This document shows, piece after piece, positions 36,436-45,553 of a stretch of 64,000 nucleotides of DNA; positions within the stretch are counted from its first letter, which is position 1; each line of letters opens with the position of its first letter. A program made the translations under genes and the position numbers. Origin of the DNA: Xylanibacter ruminicola Ga6B6 (lineage in GTDB: Bacteria > Bacteroidota > Bacteroidia > Bacteroidales > Bacteroidaceae); assembly GCF_000687715.1 (NCBI RefSeq), contig NZ_JHXD01000002.1, positions 248,001-312,000 of the forward strand, given 5' to 3'. The notes beneath the pieces were generated by a model. That model was not told the DNA's origin. It searched no databases and saw nothing but the letters and a program-made list of their open reading frames with translations.

Positions 36436-39198
36436 ATGATTAATAAATCAGCAGCCATAGCAGCACTCATGTTGCTAGCTACAGGTGCGAAGGCACAGAA
36501 CCCCTTCGTACAGACTTGGTGTACCAGCGACCCTGCACCGATGGTACATAACGGAACAATGTATGTTTATACTGGTCATGACGAAGATGGCGCCGACTTC
36601 TTCTGGATGCAGGAGTGGCGTGTATATTCAACTCAGGATATGGTGAACTGGCAGGACCATGGTTCGCCCTTGGCCTTGGAGACTTTCTCGTGGGCCGATG
36701 ACCGTGCTTGGGCCGGACAGACTATCGAACGTGACGGAAAATTCTACTGGTATATCTGTGCTCATTCAAAGATTTCGAATGGTATGGCCATTGGTGTGGC
36801 TGTGAGCGATAGTCCTACAGGTCCGTTTAAGGATGCACTTGGAAAACCTTTGTTTGAGAATGGCAGCTGGGATCATATCGATCCAACCGTGATGATTGAT
36901 GACGATGGGCAGGCTTGGCTGATGTGGGGTAATCCACAGTGCTACTACCTGAAGCTGAACCGTGATATGATTTCGTACGAAGGTGAACTGGGAAAGCTGC
37001 CTATGACCGAAGAGGCTTTTGGCGGTCCGATGATGAAGGAGCGCGAGAAGGGCAAGACCTATAAAGATTCGTATGTTGAAGGTCCTTGGTTAACCAAGCG
37101 CAATGGTACATATCAGTTGTTGTATGCCGCTGGTGGTGTGCCCGAACATATCTCGTATAGCACGGCACCATCGCCAACAGGTCCCTGGAAGTATGCTGGC
37201 GAGATTATGCCGCTGTGCGATACCAACTCGTTTACCAACCACTGTGGTGTGGCCGATTATAAAGGTCATAGCTATTTCTTCTACCATACAGGTAAACTGC
37301 CAAATGGTGGCGGTTTCGGTCGTAGTGTAGCTGTTGAGGAGTTTAAGTACAATGCCGATGGCAGTTTCCCAAAGATTATGCCCACCGATGCTGGCGTGAA
37401 GCCTGTTGGCGTGTTTAACCCTTATCGCAAGGTGGAGGCTGAGACCATGGCCTTCTCGAAAGGTGTGAAGACTGAACAGAACGACGAGGTAGGGGTTTAT
37501 GTCAGTGACATCCACAATGGCGACTATATCAAACTGCAGAATGTGGCCTTTGCCAACAAGTATCCACGTACGTTCACAGCCCGTGTGGCCAGTGGTTTGC
37601 GTGGTGGCAGAATTGAGATTCATCTCGACAGTATCGGTGGCAGATGTCTGGGAACCTTGAATGTGCCTGCTACTGGTGGTTGGGAGAAATGGCAGACCAT
37701 TACCATTGATCTGGATTACTCTACCATCACCGATATCGATGCACCAACCCGAACCATTTCGGGTTTGAACCTGCCTGCTACAGCCGACGTTTATCTGGTG
37801 TTCAAAGGTCGTAAGGGACCAAAACTGTTTAACTTCGACTGGTGGGAGATGCGTGGACTGGAGCAGGTGAATATGCCACTGTTCCAAACCAAATATACAG
37901 CCGACCCATCCCCCCTGGTAGTGGGCGACACTCTGTTCCTCTATACCTCGCATGATGCATCGCCAGAGGATATCCCCGATGTAAACGAGAAGAGCTCTGC
38001 TGGTTTCTTTATGTACGACTGGCTGTTGTGGAGCACTACTGATATGGTGAACTGGACCGAACATGGTGCAGTGGCTTCGTTGAAGGACTTCGCCTGGCGC
38101 AGTCGCGAGAACGGTGGTTGGGCTATCCAAACCGTAGAGCGTAACGGTAAGTATTACCTGTATGCCCCTCTGCATGGTCATGGCATTGGTGTGCTGGTGG
38201 CCGATTCGCCTTACGGACCGTTCAAAGACCCACTCGGCAAACCGTTGGTTTGGGATCAGAGTAACTGGTATGATATCGATCCATCGGTTTATACCGACGA
38301 TGATGGGCAGGCTTATATGTACTGGGGAAACCCACATACCTTCTGGGCTAAGTTAGGCGAGGACATGACGTCGCTGACCAGTGGTGTCACCAAGTTGCCA
38401 CATATTCCTAACTATCAGGAGGGACCTTGGTTCTATAAGCGCAATGGTCATTACTATTTAGGTTTCGCATCAACCTGCTGCCCTGAGGCTTTAGGCTATG
38501 CCATGAGCGACAGTCCCACTGGACCTTGGGAATGGAAAGGCTATATTATGAGGCCTACCCAGCGCGACCGTGGTAACCATCCTGGTATCTGCGATTTCAA
38601 GGGGCATTCGTATGTGTTCGGTCAGAATTACGACCTGATGCATCTGGAGACATTTGTACACCACGAGCGTCGCAGTGTGTCGGCTCAGGAGATTACCTAT
38701 AATGGCGATGGCACCATCCAGGAGATTCCTTATTGGTTGGACCAGCAGCCCATGAAGCAGTTGCACTGGCTGAACCCCTACCAGCGTGTAGAGGCTGAGA
38801 CCATGGCTTGGGGCTTCGGACTGAAGAGTGCCAAGATGGGTATCGAGAATACCGGTGTGGTAGCAGATATGCCTACCTCAACGGGAAAGAAGAATATGTA
38901 TATCTTTGATATTAATGATGGCGAGTATATCAAACTGCGTGGTGTTGACTTCGGTAAGGGTGCCAAGCAGTTTAATATCACAGCAGCCGCTACTGGTGGT
39001 TGCACCATCTGTCTGCGATTAGACAGTGCCGATGGTCCTGTGGTAGGAACCGTAACCATCGGTAAGACTGGTGGCGTTGAGAAATATCGCTCATTCGGTG
39101 GCAAAGTGAAGAATGCTGCTGGTGTGCATGATCTTTATATATGTTTCGACAAAGCATCAGGTGATGTTCGTCTGGATTGGTGGCAGTTTAAAAAATAA
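36436..39198 (+). CDS. Tandem GH43-CBM6-GH43-CBM6 arabinofuranosidase/xylosidase
   Basis: This 920-residue secreted protein (signal peptide 1-20, ending AKAQ) contains two complete GH43 five-bladed propellers, each followed by a CBM6-like beta-sandwich. Module 1 spans about 22-325 with base D32, pKa-modulating D149 and acid E215 (VEGPW). CBM6-1 covers about 330-472 (VEAETMAFSKG). Module 2 spans about 478-770 with D490, D615 and E662 (QEGPW). CBM6-2 covers about 782-920 (VEAETMAWGFG). Both catalytic triads are intact, so the protein should have two active sites. GH43 activities in xylan loci are arabinofuranosidase or xylosidase; which module does which is not readable. It is the first gene of a five-gene operon. 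Confidence 0.88.
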   Translation: MINKSAAIAALMLLATGAKAQNPFVQTWCTSDPAPMVHNGTMYVYTGHDEDGADFFWMQEWRVYSTQDMVNWQDHGSPLALETFSWADDRAWAGQTIERDGKFYWYICAHSKISNGMAIGVAVSDSPTGPFKDALGKPLFENGSWDHIDPTVMIDDDGQAWLMWGNPQCYYLKLNRDMISYEGELGKLPMTEEAFGGPMMKEREKGKTYKDSYVEGPWLTKRNGTYQLLYAAGGVPEHISYSTAPSPTGPWKYAGEIMPLCDTNSFTNHCGVADYKGHSYFFYHTGKLPNGGGFGRSVAVEEFKYNADGSFPKIMPTDAGVKPVGVFNPYRKVEAETMAFSKGVKTEQNDEVGVYVSDIHNGDYIKLQNVAFANKYPRTFTARVASGLRGGRIEIHLDSIGGRCLGTLNVPATGGWEKWQTITIDLDYSTITDIDAPTRTISGLNLPATADVYLVFKGRKGPKLFNFDWWEMRGLEQVNMPLFQTKYTADPSPLVVGDTLFLYTSHDASPEDIPDVNEKSSAGFFMYDWLLWSTTDMVNWTEHGAVASLKDFAWRSRENGGWAIQTVERNGKYYLYAPLHGHGIGVLVADSPYGPFKDPLGKPLVWDQSNWYDIDPSVYTDDDGQAYMYWGNPHTFWAKLGEDMTSLTSGVTKLPHIPNYQEGPWFYKRNGHYYLGFASTCCPEALGYAMSDSPTGPWEWKGYIMRPTQRDRGNHPGICDFKGHSYVFGQNYDLMHLETFVHHERRSVSAQEITYNGDGTIQEIPYWLDQQPMKQLHWLNPYQRVEAETMAWGFGLKSAKMGIENTGVVADMPTSTGKKNMYIFDINDGEYIKLRGVDFGKGAKQFNITAAATGGCTICLRLDSADGPVVGTVTIGKTGGVEKYRSFGGKVKNAAGVHDLYICFDKASGDVRLDWWQFKK

Positions 39199-39207
39199 AT
39201 AACGATA

Positions 39208-41355
39208 ATGAAGAAACTAATATCAACTATTCTGTTCTGTGTAGTGGCAGTGTCGGCCACTGCGCAGAACCTTTCTGTAACTTATGTGGCTAAGAATGCC
39301 GTGAGAGTGAGATACGCCAATCCGGCTACAAAGAGTGAATTGCCCGACTGGTTGTATGTGAGTCATGATGAACTGAAACAAGCTGATATTACTGCCGAGG
39401 TGGATGGTCGCACCTTGACGGTGAAAGATAAAACAGGTAAAGCTGTATTTAAAGCCACTGACCATCAGTTGGCGGGTAGCGAGGCTACACTGACTTTCGT
39501 CTCGCCTAAGGATGAATATCTCTTCGGTCTGGGACAGTTCCAGGATGGCTACAGCAATGTGCGTGGATTGTCGCGCCGACTTACACAGGTAAACACCCAG
39601 ATCAGCATCCCCATGCTGATTTCGAGTAAGGGCTATGGCGTGCTGTGGAATAACTACGGCCTGACCGACTTTAACCCATGCAGCCATAGTGTGAAACTAA
39701 CGAAACGTGCAGGAGCCGGTGAGCGTGAGGTGGTGGATGTCACCTCTACCGAAGGTGGCAAGCGTGAGGTTCGCGAACGCCATATCTTCGAGGCCACGAT
39801 TGATATCGATGAAACCGCCGATTATGCGCTGCTACTCGATGTGGGGCAGAAGATGGCGCGCCGCCATAACCTGCTGATTGATGGTAAGCCAGTGATTGAG
39901 ATGCAGAACCTCTGGTTGCCCCCCACGGCCTCGACGATTGTTCAGCTCTCGAAAGGAAAGCATCAGCTGTCTGCCGAACTGACCAAGGACGATCAACCTA
40001 TATTATATTATAATAAGGTGAAAGACGAGACCGTGTTCCGTTCGCCAGTAGCCGATGGTGTTGACTATACGGTGTTTGTGGGTTCGCCTGATGAGATTAT
40101 TGCGACCTATCGCGAGCTGACCGGTGAGTGTCCTCAGATGCCAGAGTGGGCTTTGGGCTATATCCACTGTCGCGAGCGTTTCCACTCTTCTGACGAGATT
40201 CTGCAAACTGCTAACCGTTTCCGTAGTGAACAACTGCCTGTGAGCATGCTGGTTCAGGACTGGCAGTATTGGGGCAAGTACGGTTGGAACTCAATGCGTT
40301 TTGACGAGGAGTTTTATCCCGATCCCAAGGCGCTGACCGACAGTCTGCACCAGATGGGTATGAAACTGATGCTGAGTGTGTGGTCGAAGATCGACAAGAA
40401 CTCAGAAGTGGGTCAGCAGATGCTAGCCGCCAACTATTATATCCCTGAAACTGATTGGATTGATTTTTTTAATCCTGAGGCTGCCGCTGCCTATTGGAAG
40501 AACTTCAAAGAGCGCCTGTTGCCTTTGGGTATCGATGCCTGGTGGCAGGATGCTACCGAACCTGAGAACGACGACCTGTTGGGCCGTAAGGTGAACAACG
40601 GTCGATGGAATGGTGAACAGGTGCGTAATGTCTATCCGCTACTGGTGAACAAGACGGTGTATGAAGGTCTTGTGGCTGCTGGTAAGGAACCGATGATACT
40701 CACCCGTTGCGGTTTTGCTGGTATCCAACGTTACGGATCGGCCATGTGGAGTGGTGATGTGGGTAACGATTGGGAAACTTTCCGTCGCCAGATTACGGCA
40801 GGCTTAGGAATGCAGGCTGCTGGTATCCCCTGGTGGACCTATGATGCAGGTGGCTTTTTCCGTCCACAGAACCAATATACCGATAGTGCTTATATTGAAC
40901 GCATGCTGCGCTGGATAGAAACGGCAGTATATCTGCCACTGATGCGTGTTCATGGTTATATGAGCAATACCGAGCCTTGGAACTATGGCAAGGAAGCACA
41001 GACTGTGATTGCCGACTGCTTGAAGGAACGTTATGCATTACTGCCTTATATCAAGCGTTGTGCCAAGGCTGTATCGGAACAGGGTGGTACGCTGATGCGT
41101 CCGTTGGTGTTCGACTTTGCGCATGATGCTGAGGCTTTACAGCAGAAGTACGAATATATGTTTGGTCCGGCACTTCTTATCAGTCCTGTTACTGAGCCTG
41201 GAGTGTCCAGTTGGCGCACCTATCTGCCTCAGCACCCTGGTGGATGGACCGATTACCATACAGGACAGCACTATGAGGGCGGTCAATATGTTGACACTCC
41301 GATAACTAAAGCCTTTATCCCCGTATTTATCAGAGCTGGCTATTCTATCAAATAA
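39208..41355 (+). CDS. GH31 alpha-xylosidase/alpha-glucosidase family enzyme with PA14-like insert
   Basis: The 715-residue protein has a signal peptide (1-19, ending ATAQ), a GH31 N-terminal beta-sandwich (to about 185), and an inserted PA14-like segment (about 190-280; HNLLIDGKPV, KGKHQLSAELTK). The catalytic barrel has nucleophile D448 in WWQDATEPE and acid/base D517 in MWSGDVGND. The DATEPE form of the nucleophile loop and a PA14 insertion are features I associate with bacterial alpha-xylosidases rather than WxDMNEP alpha-glucosidases. It would cap release of alpha-xylose or alpha-galactose-type side chains; the exact substrate is uncertain. The C-terminal beta domains are short. The gene starts 9 bp after the GH43 gene. 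Confidence 0.82.
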   Translation: MKKLISTILFCVVAVSATAQNLSVTYVAKNAVRVRYANPATKSELPDWLYVSHDELKQADITAEVDGRTLTVKDKTGKAVFKATDHQLAGSEATLTFVSPKDEYLFGLGQFQDGYSNVRGLSRRLTQVNTQISIPMLISSKGYGVLWNNYGLTDFNPCSHSVKLTKRAGAGEREVVDVTSTEGGKREVRERHIFEATIDIDETADYALLLDVGQKMARRHNLLIDGKPVIEMQNLWLPPTASTIVQLSKGKHQLSAELTKDDQPILYYNKVKDETVFRSPVADGVDYTVFVGSPDEIIATYRELTGECPQMPEWALGYIHCRERFHSSDEILQTANRFRSEQLPVSMLVQDWQYWGKYGWNSMRFDEEFYPDPKALTDSLHQMGMKLMLSVWSKIDKNSEVGQQMLAANYYIPETDWIDFFNPEAAAAYWKNFKERLLPLGIDAWWQDATEPENDDLLGRKVNNGRWNGEQVRNVYPLLVNKTVYEGLVAAGKEPMILTRCGFAGIQRYGSAMWSGDVGNDWETFRRQITAGLGMQAAGIPWWTYDAGGFFRPQNQYTDSAYIERMLRWIETAVYLPLMRVHGYMSNTEPWNYGKEAQTVIADCLKERYALLPYIKRCAKAVSEQGGTLMRPLVFDFAHDAEALQQKYEYMFGPALLISPVTEPGVSSWRTYLPQHPGGWTDYHTGQHYEGGQYVDTPITKAFIPVFIRAGYSIK

Positions 41356-41374
41356 CTACATAAACTTTAAACTT

Positions 41375-43297
41375 ATGAGCAAAAAACTATTATTAACTCT
41401 ACTGATGGCTTGCGTAATGCAGGCAAAGGCTGGAACCATCACTAATGCCGATGGTACGGTAACATTCCAGTACAAGAACGACCAGGCCAAAGAGGTGCTG
41501 GTAGATGTGCAGTTTGCAGGGCGTAAAGCCATGCAGAAAGATGCCAAGACTGGCTTATGGACCGTAACGCTGGGTCCGGCTGCCCCCGACATGTATCCCT
41601 ATTGTTTCGTGGTTGACGGTGTGAGCATCATGGACCCCGACAACCCACAGTATTTCCCCAACGAGGGTTTTAAGAACAGTCTGCTGGAAATCAAGTCGAA
41701 AGACGGATTGCCCCACGACATCAAGAATGTGCCACATGGCACCATGGAGTATATCCATTATTACTCTAAAAGTCTGGGCGGCACCAATACCGCCATCGTG
41801 TATCTGCCACCCAACTACATGATGAGCCGTGATAAGAAATACCCTGTATTCTATCTGATTAGTGGTACAACCGATACCGAAGAGGTATATTATAAGGTGG
41901 GTCGTGTAAACTATATCCTCGACAATCTGCTGGCTCAGAAAGCTGCCAAGGAGATGATTATCGTGCTGCCTTATGGCAATCCTACCAAGCTGTTGGCTGC
42001 ACCTGCTGCTAACGGCGCTCCACAGACCCGTTTTGGTGGCGACGTGTTCAGTAAGGATTTGATTAACGACCTGATGCCGTATATCGAGAAGAACTATCGT
42101 ACTATCAACAACAAGGATCATCGTGCCATCGGTGGTTTCTCACGTGGTGGCAACCAGGCTTTGTTTAATGGCTTGAGCAACCTTGATAAGTTCTCGTATC
42201 TGTGCAGCTATAGCTCGTTTACATCAACAGATATTGCCGGTGTTTACGATAATGCAGAAGATACCAACAAGAAAATCCGTTTGTTCTGGTTAGGTGTAGG
42301 TACCGACGATTTCCTTTATGGCAATGCCCGCGACTATATGGAATTCCTTGATACCAAAGGTATCCGTAGCGTGAAGGAGTTTACCAACGATAAGTTCGGA
42401 CATACCTGGATGAATGCTAAGTACTTCCTGACCAAGACCTTGCCACTGCTCTTTAATAAGAAGGCATCGGAAGAGGCTATGAAGAATGGTGAGCCAGCTC
42501 CTGCAAAGACCGGAAAGGAACAGCAGTTTACTGCTGGTGTGATGGCACGACTCTTCCCGCGTCCTATCATTTCGCCAGAGTATACCGAGGATGGTATCAT
42601 CTTCCGTTTCAAGGCGCCTGATGCTAAGAAGGTGGAGCTGGAGTGCGAGATGCTGCCCGAGAATGTGGCTATGGAGCGCGACAGCAATGGCGTGTGGAGC
42701 GTGAAGCTGAACGAGTATCTGTTTGAGACCTTTAAGTATTGCTTTGTGGTTGACAGCATGCAGGTTACCGACCCCAGCAATATGTATATCTCGCCCGATG
42801 CCGGCTTTAAGTACAGTGTGGCCGACAATCCCAAGTCGCCATTCAACTTTGCCTCGCAAGGTGAGATGGATCACGGTCGTGTCAGCTACGACTTGGAGCG
42901 TAATACCGCTTTCTATATCTCTGGCAATATGCGTATGGGTGTGATGCCTGCCTTTATCCAGCTGATTCCTGTCGAAGGCGAATCGGTAGAAAGCTGGTTT
43001 AAGGTAGGTGGTGCCGATGCCATTACCGACCGTTTGATAGCCGATGGCAATGCCAAGCCCTGTATGATTACTGTAAGTGCTCAGGACTTGAGTCAGCAAC
43101 AGGGTGGTATGCAGATGCCAGGCTTTAAGATGAATAAGTTGGATGCTAACGACTATCCTACATGGGGCTTGCGTCGCAGAGCTTTGGTAAAACTGTTGCT
43201 CGATATCAAGAAGCAGCCCGATCCAGAGTTCCCAGCCATGGGTGGCTTTGGCGGTGGCGGCTTTGGTGGCGGTTTTGGCGGCGGCCCCCAGATGTAA
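41375..43297 (+). CDS. CE1-like esterase with a second, degenerate esterase half and Gly-rich tail
   Basis: The 640 residues carry a signal peptide (1-19), an E-set/CBM48-like domain (about 22-108) and a CE1-type alpha/beta-hydrolase (about 125-365) with S256 in GGFSRGG and H343 in FGHTW. A second E-set-like domain follows (about 400-485; YTEDGIIFRFKAPDAKKVELE). Next is a short stretch (about 495-620) that resembles the start of another CE1 domain (GRVSYDLERNTAFYIS) but has no GxSxG motif. The protein ends in a tail of Gly-Phe repeats (about 622-640). Feruloyl or acetyl esterase activity is likely for the first domain. The second half may be a decayed duplicate or a binding domain. Confidence 0.78.
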   Translation: MSKKLLLTLLMACVMQAKAGTITNADGTVTFQYKNDQAKEVLVDVQFAGRKAMQKDAKTGLWTVTLGPAAPDMYPYCFVVDGVSIMDPDNPQYFPNEGFKNSLLEIKSKDGLPHDIKNVPHGTMEYIHYYSKSLGGTNTAIVYLPPNYMMSRDKKYPVFYLISGTTDTEEVYYKVGRVNYILDNLLAQKAAKEMIIVLPYGNPTKLLAAPAANGAPQTRFGGDVFSKDLINDLMPYIEKNYRTINNKDHRAIGGFSRGGNQALFNGLSNLDKFSYLCSYSSFTSTDIAGVYDNAEDTNKKIRLFWLGVGTDDFLYGNARDYMEFLDTKGIRSVKEFTNDKFGHTWMNAKYFLTKTLPLLFNKKASEEAMKNGEPAPAKTGKEQQFTAGVMARLFPRPIISPEYTEDGIIFRFKAPDAKKVELECEMLPENVAMERDSNGVWSVKLNEYLFETFKYCFVVDSMQVTDPSNMYISPDAGFKYSVADNPKSPFNFASQGEMDHGRVSYDLERNTAFYISGNMRMGVMPAFIQLIPVEGESVESWFKVGGADAITDRLIADGNAKPCMITVSAQDLSQQQGGMQMPGFKMNKLDANDYPTWGLRRRALVKLLLDIKKQPDPEFPAMGGFGGGGFGGGFGGGPQM

Positions 43298-43320
43298 TAC
43301 GTTTCTAACTAATTGTTTTA

Positions 43321-44511
43321 ATGATGAAGCAACTATTATCAACTATAATTCTTGGTTGTGTTACCCTCTGCGCTCAGGCGCAGCAGGGTGGCCAACTTCC
43401 ATTAGCTTATCAGGTAGAGAATACTGGCGCAGCGTTTGCAAAGCCTGCCATGCCTGCAGCTAATGAACTGCCCGTTATCAAGGACCTGCCCGACCCACTG
43501 AAAGGCGTGAATGGTTTCAGCGACTGGGCGCGTCGCCGCAGTGAGATAGCTGCCCTGATACAGCATTACGGCATTGGCGAGAAGCCGGCTGTGAAGAAAG
43601 AGAATATCAAGGCCCGCATGAGTGGCGACACCCTCATTGTGGATGTGACCGTGAATGGACAGACACTCACTCTGACCTCTGAAATCAGATATCCCAAAAC
43701 GGGCAAGGCGCCTTATCCCCTGATGATTGGCTCGAGCATGATTGCGCTGCCACGCCAGTTGTTCGAGGACCGTCCCATTGCCACCATGAACTTCCACGAG
43801 AAGCAGGTGAACGACTACGGACAGTGGGGTAAGCACCATGAACGTGGTGAGCACAACTTCGACCGTTTGTATCCACAGTTGAAGGATAACGGTGCCTATA
43901 GCGAATGGGCTTGGGGCTTCAGTCGTTTGATAGATGGACTGGAACTGTTAGGTCCTGAGATCACCAAGATTGACACCAAGCATATCGGCGTTACGGGGTG
44001 CTCGTATGCTGGAAAAATGGCCCTGTATTGCGGTGCCTTTGATGAGCGTGTGGCACTCACCATCGCTCAGGAGCCTGGTGGTGGCGGTGCTGCTGCCTGG
44101 CGCTACTCGCATCTGCAGGACAGCGTAGAGAATCTGGATAAGACCGACTATCACTGGTTCCTGGAGAGTCAGCTCGAAAACTTCCATGGCGACAGTGTGT
44201 ATCAGCTGCCTTACGACCAGCACGAGCTGTGTGCATTGGTGTGCCCACGCGCCCTGTTGCTGTTGGGCAATCCCGACTACAAGTGGTTGGCCGACGATGC
44301 CATGTTGGTATCAGCCAAGGCAGCCAAGAAGGTATGGGAGCGTTTCGGTATTGCCGATCGTATGGGTTGGAGCATCGTAGGTGGTCACGGCCACTGTCAG
44401 TTGCCTGAGTGCCAATGGCCCGAGGTGCTGGCCTTTATAGATAAATTTTTGTTAGACAAAGATACTAAAACGAGTGATATTCGCGTTTATTCTAAAACAT
44501 TAATCAAATGA
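43321..44511 (+). CDS. CE15-like glucuronoyl esterase family protein with altered signature
   Basis: The 396-residue protein has a signal peptide (1-20, ending AQAQ) and an alpha/beta-hydrolase core. The nucleophile lies in VTGCSYAGKMAL (S228), the acidic residue in AQEPGGGG (E251) and the histidine in GGHGHCQLP (H356 or H358). That layout is typical of CE15 glucuronoyl methylesterases, which cleave esters between glucuronoxylan and lignin alcohols. The usual signature is GCSRxGK; here the arginine is tyrosine, which should change the oxyanion region and perhaps the substrate. The start ATGATG at 43321/43324 is ambiguous by one codon. The next gene overlaps the stop by 4 bp. Confidence 0.75.
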   Translation: MMKQLLSTIILGCVTLCAQAQQGGQLPLAYQVENTGAAFAKPAMPAANELPVIKDLPDPLKGVNGFSDWARRRSEIAALIQHYGIGEKPAVKKENIKARMSGDTLIVDVTVNGQTLTLTSEIRYPKTGKAPYPLMIGSSMIALPRQLFEDRPIATMNFHEKQVNDYGQWGKHHERGEHNFDRLYPQLKDNGAYSEWAWGFSRLIDGLELLGPEITKIDTKHIGVTGCSYAGKMALYCGAFDERVALTIAQEPGGGGAAAWRYSHLQDSVENLDKTDYHWFLESQLENFHGDSVYQLPYDQHELCALVCPRALLLLGNPDYKWLADDAMLVSAKAAKKVWERFGIADRMGWSIVGGHGHCQLPECQWPEVLAFIDKFLLDKDTKTSDIRVYSKTLIK

Positions 44512-45452
44512 AGAAGACTATATTATCAGTATGTATGTGTTGCCTCTCGGCTGTGGCCATGGCTCAGCCAGCAGGCGGATTCGGAGGTTTTCAGGCACCT
44601 CAGGTAAAGCTGGAAACCTCGCAGGAATGGAAGGATGTGAATTATGCTGGCGACGACCAGGCTTATCACACCTGCGACATTTATCTGCCTAAGCAGGAAA
44701 AGGCTTCTTATCCGGTGGTGATTCATATCTATGGCAGTGCCTGGTTCAGCAACAGCAGCAAGGGTATGGCCGATCTGGGTACCATCGTAAAGAGTTTGCT
44801 GGATGCCGGTTTTGCTGTGGTTTGTCCTAACCACCGTTCGAGCATGGACGCCAAATGGCCTGCTCAGATTCACGATATCCGTGCCGTGATTCGTTTTGTA
44901 CGTGGTGAGGCTAAGAAGTATAAGTTTGATACCAAGTTTATCGCTACCAGCGGTTTCTCTTCAGGTGGTCATCTGGCTTCTACAGCTGCTACCACCAGCG
45001 GTACGAAACAGACCAAGGTGGGTACAGTTGATATCGACTTGGAAGGTAATGTAGGTAACTACCTGAATGAGAGCAGTGCTGTGAATGCTGCTTGCGACTG
45101 GTCGGGACCTATCGACCTGACTGCTATGGACTGTGGTGAGTCGATGAAGATGGGCGAGAACAGTCCTGAGGACGTGCTGTTGAACTCTAAGTTGGCTAAG
45201 GAACCAGATAAGTATCTCAGTCTGAGTGCCAATACCTATGTGGATAAGAACGATCCTCCTATCATCATCTTCCATGGTGAGAAGGATAACGTGGTTCCCT
45301 GCTGTCAGGGAAAGGCTTTCTTCGAGACATTGAAGGCTGCAGGTGTAAAGACCGAAGCCACCTTCGTTCCTGAGGGCAGTCACGGTGGTCCAGCCATGTA
45401 TGTAGATGAAAACCTTCAGAAAATGGTGAATTTCCTGAAGGCTCTCCTGTAA
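44508..45452 (+). CDS. Secreted alpha/beta-hydrolase, carbohydrate esterase-like (BD-FAE type)
   Basis: The 314-residue protein has a signal peptide (1-20, ending AMAQ), a short Gly-Phe segment (PAGGFGGFQ), then an alpha/beta-hydrolase with VVIHIYGSAWF (oxyanion strand), nucleophile S151 in TSGFSSGGHLA, acid in FHGEKDNVVP and histidine in PEGSHGG. It most resembles the BD-FAE/esterase-lipase family that contains acetyl-xylan and feruloyl esterases. The 4-bp ATGA overlap with the CE15-like gene indicates translational coupling. It is the last gene of the operon, ahead of a terminator at 45472. Activity on acetyl or feruloyl esters cannot be separated by sequence. Confidence 0.78.
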   Translation: MKKTILSVCMCCLSAVAMAQPAGGFGGFQAPQVKLETSQEWKDVNYAGDDQAYHTCDIYLPKQEKASYPVVIHIYGSAWFSNSSKGMADLGTIVKSLLDAGFAVVCPNHRSSMDAKWPAQIHDIRAVIRFVRGEAKKYKFDTKFIATSGFSSGGHLASTAATTSGTKQTKVGTVDIDLEGNVGNYLNESSAVNAACDWSGPIDLTAMDCGESMKMGENSPEDVLLNSKLAKEPDKYLSLSANTYVDKNDPPIIIFHGEKDNVVPCCQGKAFFETLKAAGVKTEATFVPEGSHGGPAMYVDENLQKMVNFLKALL

Positions 45453-45471
45453 TATTACTATTCTTATAACG

Positions 45472-45510
45472 AAAAGTAGCTTTTTGTCACGCAAAAAGCT
45501 ACTTTTTATT
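45472..45510. terminator. Intrinsic terminator between convergent operons
   Basis: AAAAGTAGCTTTTTG (45472-45486) pairs perfectly with CAAAAAGCTACTTTT (45492-45506) around a 5-nt loop. T-rich sequence follows on the plus strand. It ends the esterase operon and may also serve the pullulanase gene from the other side. Confidence 0.85.
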
Positions 45511-45553
45511 TGGTGAAGAATTACTTTACGACAAGCGAAAAGTTACTTCTTGA

